From an uncultured Ruminococcus sp. (lineage in GTDB: Bacteria > Bacillota > Clostridia > Oscillospirales > Acutalibacteraceae): a stretch of DNA of 16,494 nucleotides. Each line of letters opens with the position of its first letter. Positions within the stretch are counted from its first letter, which is position 1. The DNA is taken from contig CACZSM010000224.1 of assembly GCA_902783815.1 (NCBI GenBank), positions 1-16,494 of the forward strand, read 5' to 3'. Below, in pieces: positions 14,887 through 16,494 of the stretch. Both the position numbers and the translations under genes were made by a program. The notes under the pieces were generated by a model. The model searched no databases. It had not been told where the DNA came from and saw only the letters and a list, made by a program, of their open reading frames with translations.

Positions 14887-15747
14887 TTACACATTATCAA
14901 AGTTTCTTGCAAGTTCTCCAAGATCATCCTCATTATAGAATTCTATTTCAAGAATACCTCTTCCATCCTCTCCAGAAGTTCTCACCTTTACTCTTCTGTG
15001 AAGATGCTCTCTCAGAGCTAATTCGACCTCATCAAAAAACGAATTACGGCTGTGAGTTGGTTCTTTGAATTCTTTTTTTGCTTCGTTCACCTTTTTAGCT
15101 GCCTTTTCAACATCGCGTACTGTAAGGTCATTTGTTTTTATAGAATTAGCGGTACGGATAAGCATTTCCTCATCCTCAAATGAAAGCAAAGCTCTTGCAT
15201 GACCTGTTGATATTTCTCCTGATGAAACCATATCCAGAACAGGCTGAGGCAATTTAAGCAAACGCATTGCATTAGCTATGACCGGACGGCTTTTGCCTAC
15301 TGATTTAGCAATTTCATCCTGAGTAAGACCATATTCTTCTGAAAGCACCTTATATCCCATACCTTCTTCAACTGGATTAAGGTTTTCCCTCTGGAGATTT
15401 TCTATCATAGAAAGCTGCATCATTTCGGAGTCAGACATTTCTCTGATTATTACAGGGACCTCCATCACACCTGCCATACGGCAAGCTCTCCAGCGCCTTT
15501 CACCTGCCACAAGCTGATAGCCCCCGTCTGCGAGAGGTCTTACAAGAAGTGGCTGCAAAACACCATGCTGAGCGATGGAATCCGCAAGTTCTCTGAGTGC
15601 AGCCTCATCGAATTCCCTACGCGGCTGATTTCTGTTAGGTTCGATATCGCTTATTTTAAGGGTAACTGTACTATTGGAATCCTCTGTTTCATTCTCCATA
15701 AAAATAAGATCCAGACCTTTTCCAAGTCCACCTTTTTTTACTCCCAT
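14887..15747 (-). CDS. parB: Chromosome partitioning protein ParB/Spo0J
   Basis: The protein has 286 residues, typical for Spo0J. It is a CTP-dependent DNA clamp that loads at parS sites and, with ParA, organises the origin region. The N-terminal KKGGLGKGLD (4-13) is the segment that usually stimulates ParA. The CTP-binding ParB/Srx domain has QPLLVRP (65-71) and GERRWRA (82-88), and the family box ENLQRENLNPVEEG lies at 116-129. The parS-reading helix-turn-helix is TQDEIAKSVGKSRPVIANAM (142-161). A C-terminal dimerisation domain occupies about 235-286. It starts 14 bases after parA with GAGG 6 bases before the ATG, so parA-parB form an operon. No full parS site is visible in this window. Confidence 0.96.
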   Translation of the reverse strand: MGVKKGGLGKGLDLIFMENETEDSNSTVTLKISDIEPNRNQPRREFDEAALRELADSIAQHGVLQPLLVRPLADGGYQLVAGERRWRACRMAGVMEVPVIIREMSDSEMMQLSMIENLQRENLNPVEEGMGYKVLSEEYGLTQDEIAKSVGKSRPVIANAMRLLKLPQPVLDMVSSGEISTGHARALLSFEDEEMLIRTANSIKTNDLTVRDVEKAAKKVNEAKKEFKEPTHSRNSFFDEVELALREHLHRRVKVRTSGEDGRGILEIEFYNEDDLGELARNFDNV

Positions 15748-15761
15748 TTTCTCACCTCTAC

Positions 15762-16494
15762 TTACTTATTATTAGTTATTATCTCATCTGCCAATTCAAG
15801 ATAGGAGCTTGAACCCTTACAATTCTTATCAAAATACATTATCGGCATACCGTAGCTGGGAGCCTCAGAGAGTCTCACACCTCTCGGAATAACGGCAGAG
15901 AAGACCTTTCTCGGAAAGAACTTTTTAACCTCCTGCACGACCTGCTGAGTAAGATTAAGTCTGCCGTCATACATAGTCAGCAGTACGCCCTCTATATCGA
16001 GGTAGCTGTTATATCTTCTTTTAATTATCCTGACGCTGTTCATAAGCTGAGACAGACCCTCAAGAGCGTAATATTCCGGCTGAATAGGAACGAGCAGGGT
16101 ATTAGCCGCGCAGAGTGCATTAGTAGTAATAAGACCGAGTGACGGAGGACAATCAATAAAAATAAAGTCATAATTATCCTTTACAAGAGCGAGTGCATTT
16201 TTCAGTCTGGACTCTCTATGTTCCATTTCCACAAGTTCAATATCTGCCGCAGCAAGACCGATACTTGACGGTATAACATCCAGATTTTCGTACTGAGTTT
16301 TCTGTATTGCATTTTCAGCTCTCACATCACCCACCATAATATTATAGGCGGAATTTTTTATTGATCTTTTATCCACACCAACACCGCTTGTAGCATTTCC
16401 CTGAGGGTCAACATCGACAAGCAGACATTTTTTCCCGCGCATTCCTATTCCTGCGCTGACATTTACTGCTGTAGTGGTTTTACCTACTCCACCC
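15762..16494 (-). CDS. parA: Chromosome partitioning ATPase ParA/Soj (N-terminus outside the window)
   Basis: The gene is cut by the right edge. The last 17 whole codons at the edge encode GGVGKTTTAVNVSAGIG, the deviant Walker A motif with only its first residues missing, so the true start lies a short way beyond 16494. The ATG at 16442 is internal. Further motifs are DVDPQGNATSG (switch I/A' region), FIDCPPSLG (Walker B) and the PIQPEYYALEGL stretch typical of Soj. The C-terminus, SSYLELADEII, is complete. ATP-dependent DNA binding and ParB-stimulated hydrolysis segregate origins; Soj also regulates DnaA in Bacillus. Placement directly upstream of parB is standard and suggests that the region is close to oriC. 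Confidence 0.96.
   Translation of the reverse strand, partial: GGVGKTTTAVNVSAGIGMRGKKCLLVDVDPQGNATSGVGVDKRSIKNSAYNIMVGDVRAENAIQKTQYENLDVIPSSIGLAAADIELVEMEHRESRLKNALALVKDNYDFIFIDCPPSLGLITTNALCAANTLLVPIQPEYYALEGLSQLMNSVRIIKRRYNSYLDIEGVLLTMYDGRLNLTQQVVQEVKKFFPRKVFSAVIPRGVRLSEAPSYGMPIMYFDKNCKGSSSYLELADEIITNNK

Noticed and set aside
15762..16442. ParA starting at the internal ATG at 16442
   Set aside because: The same frame stays open to the window edge and encodes the Walker A motif upstream of this ATG, so that start would remove the ATP-binding loop.
1..16494. CRISPR arrays, insertion sequences, phage genes, tRNA or rRNA genes
   Set aside because: No spaced direct repeats, transposase or integrase frames, or recognisable RNA gene sequences were seen on either strand.

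Overview
The window looks like chromosomal DNA of an anaerobic, low-to-moderate GC clostridium, most likely a Ruminococcus-like member of the Oscillospiraceae. This rests on the protein content: a large double-ATPase activase with a 2-hydroxyacyl-CoA dehydratase-type partner, a sigma factor paired with a DUF4179-like anti-sigma factor, and a SpoIIQ-like M23 protein. Strong AGGAGG-type ribosome binding sites and AT-rich intergenic DNA fit this. The genus is an inference. Eleven of the twelve genes lie on the minus strand; only the first is on the plus strand.

Layout, left to right. Positions 1-40 hold a degenerate heptanucleotide tandem repeat that runs off the left edge. Positions 139-891 (+) encode a membrane-anchored M23 metallopeptidase resembling SpoIIQ. 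A bidirectional terminator at 921-965 separates it from a minus-strand cluster read from 7218 down to 964: double activase (971 aa), dehydratase-like subunit (426 aa), five-helix membrane lipase (447 aa) and phosphoglycosyl transferase (226 aa). These four are spaced by 21, -4 and 16 bases and look like one operon. Its control region (7304-7367) is packed with palindromes and includes a near-perfect match to the PerR box.

Upstream of that, a sigma factor (GTG start) and its anti-sigma factor overlap by ATGA and are closed by a terminator. Next come a WecG/TagA-type glycosyltransferase with a clear promoter and terminator, a MATE exporter, and guaB (IMP dehydrogenase). A 312-base AT-rich gap follows. 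The right end holds serS, parB and parA, the last cut by the window edge. The soj/spo0J-type pair suggests that this end lies near the replication origin.

The most interesting region is 964-7367. It combines a PerR-like operator, an activase whose two ATPase repeats together carry the four cysteines that the known homodimeric activator uses to hold one [4Fe-4S] cluster, and a partner gene in the same reading frame, separated by one TGA and seven sense codons. Fused relatives of about 1400 aa are known, as I recall. This points to an oxygen-sensitive, possibly peroxide-controlled enzyme of unknown substrate, co-transcribed with two membrane lipid/glycan enzymes. The function is not established by the sequence.
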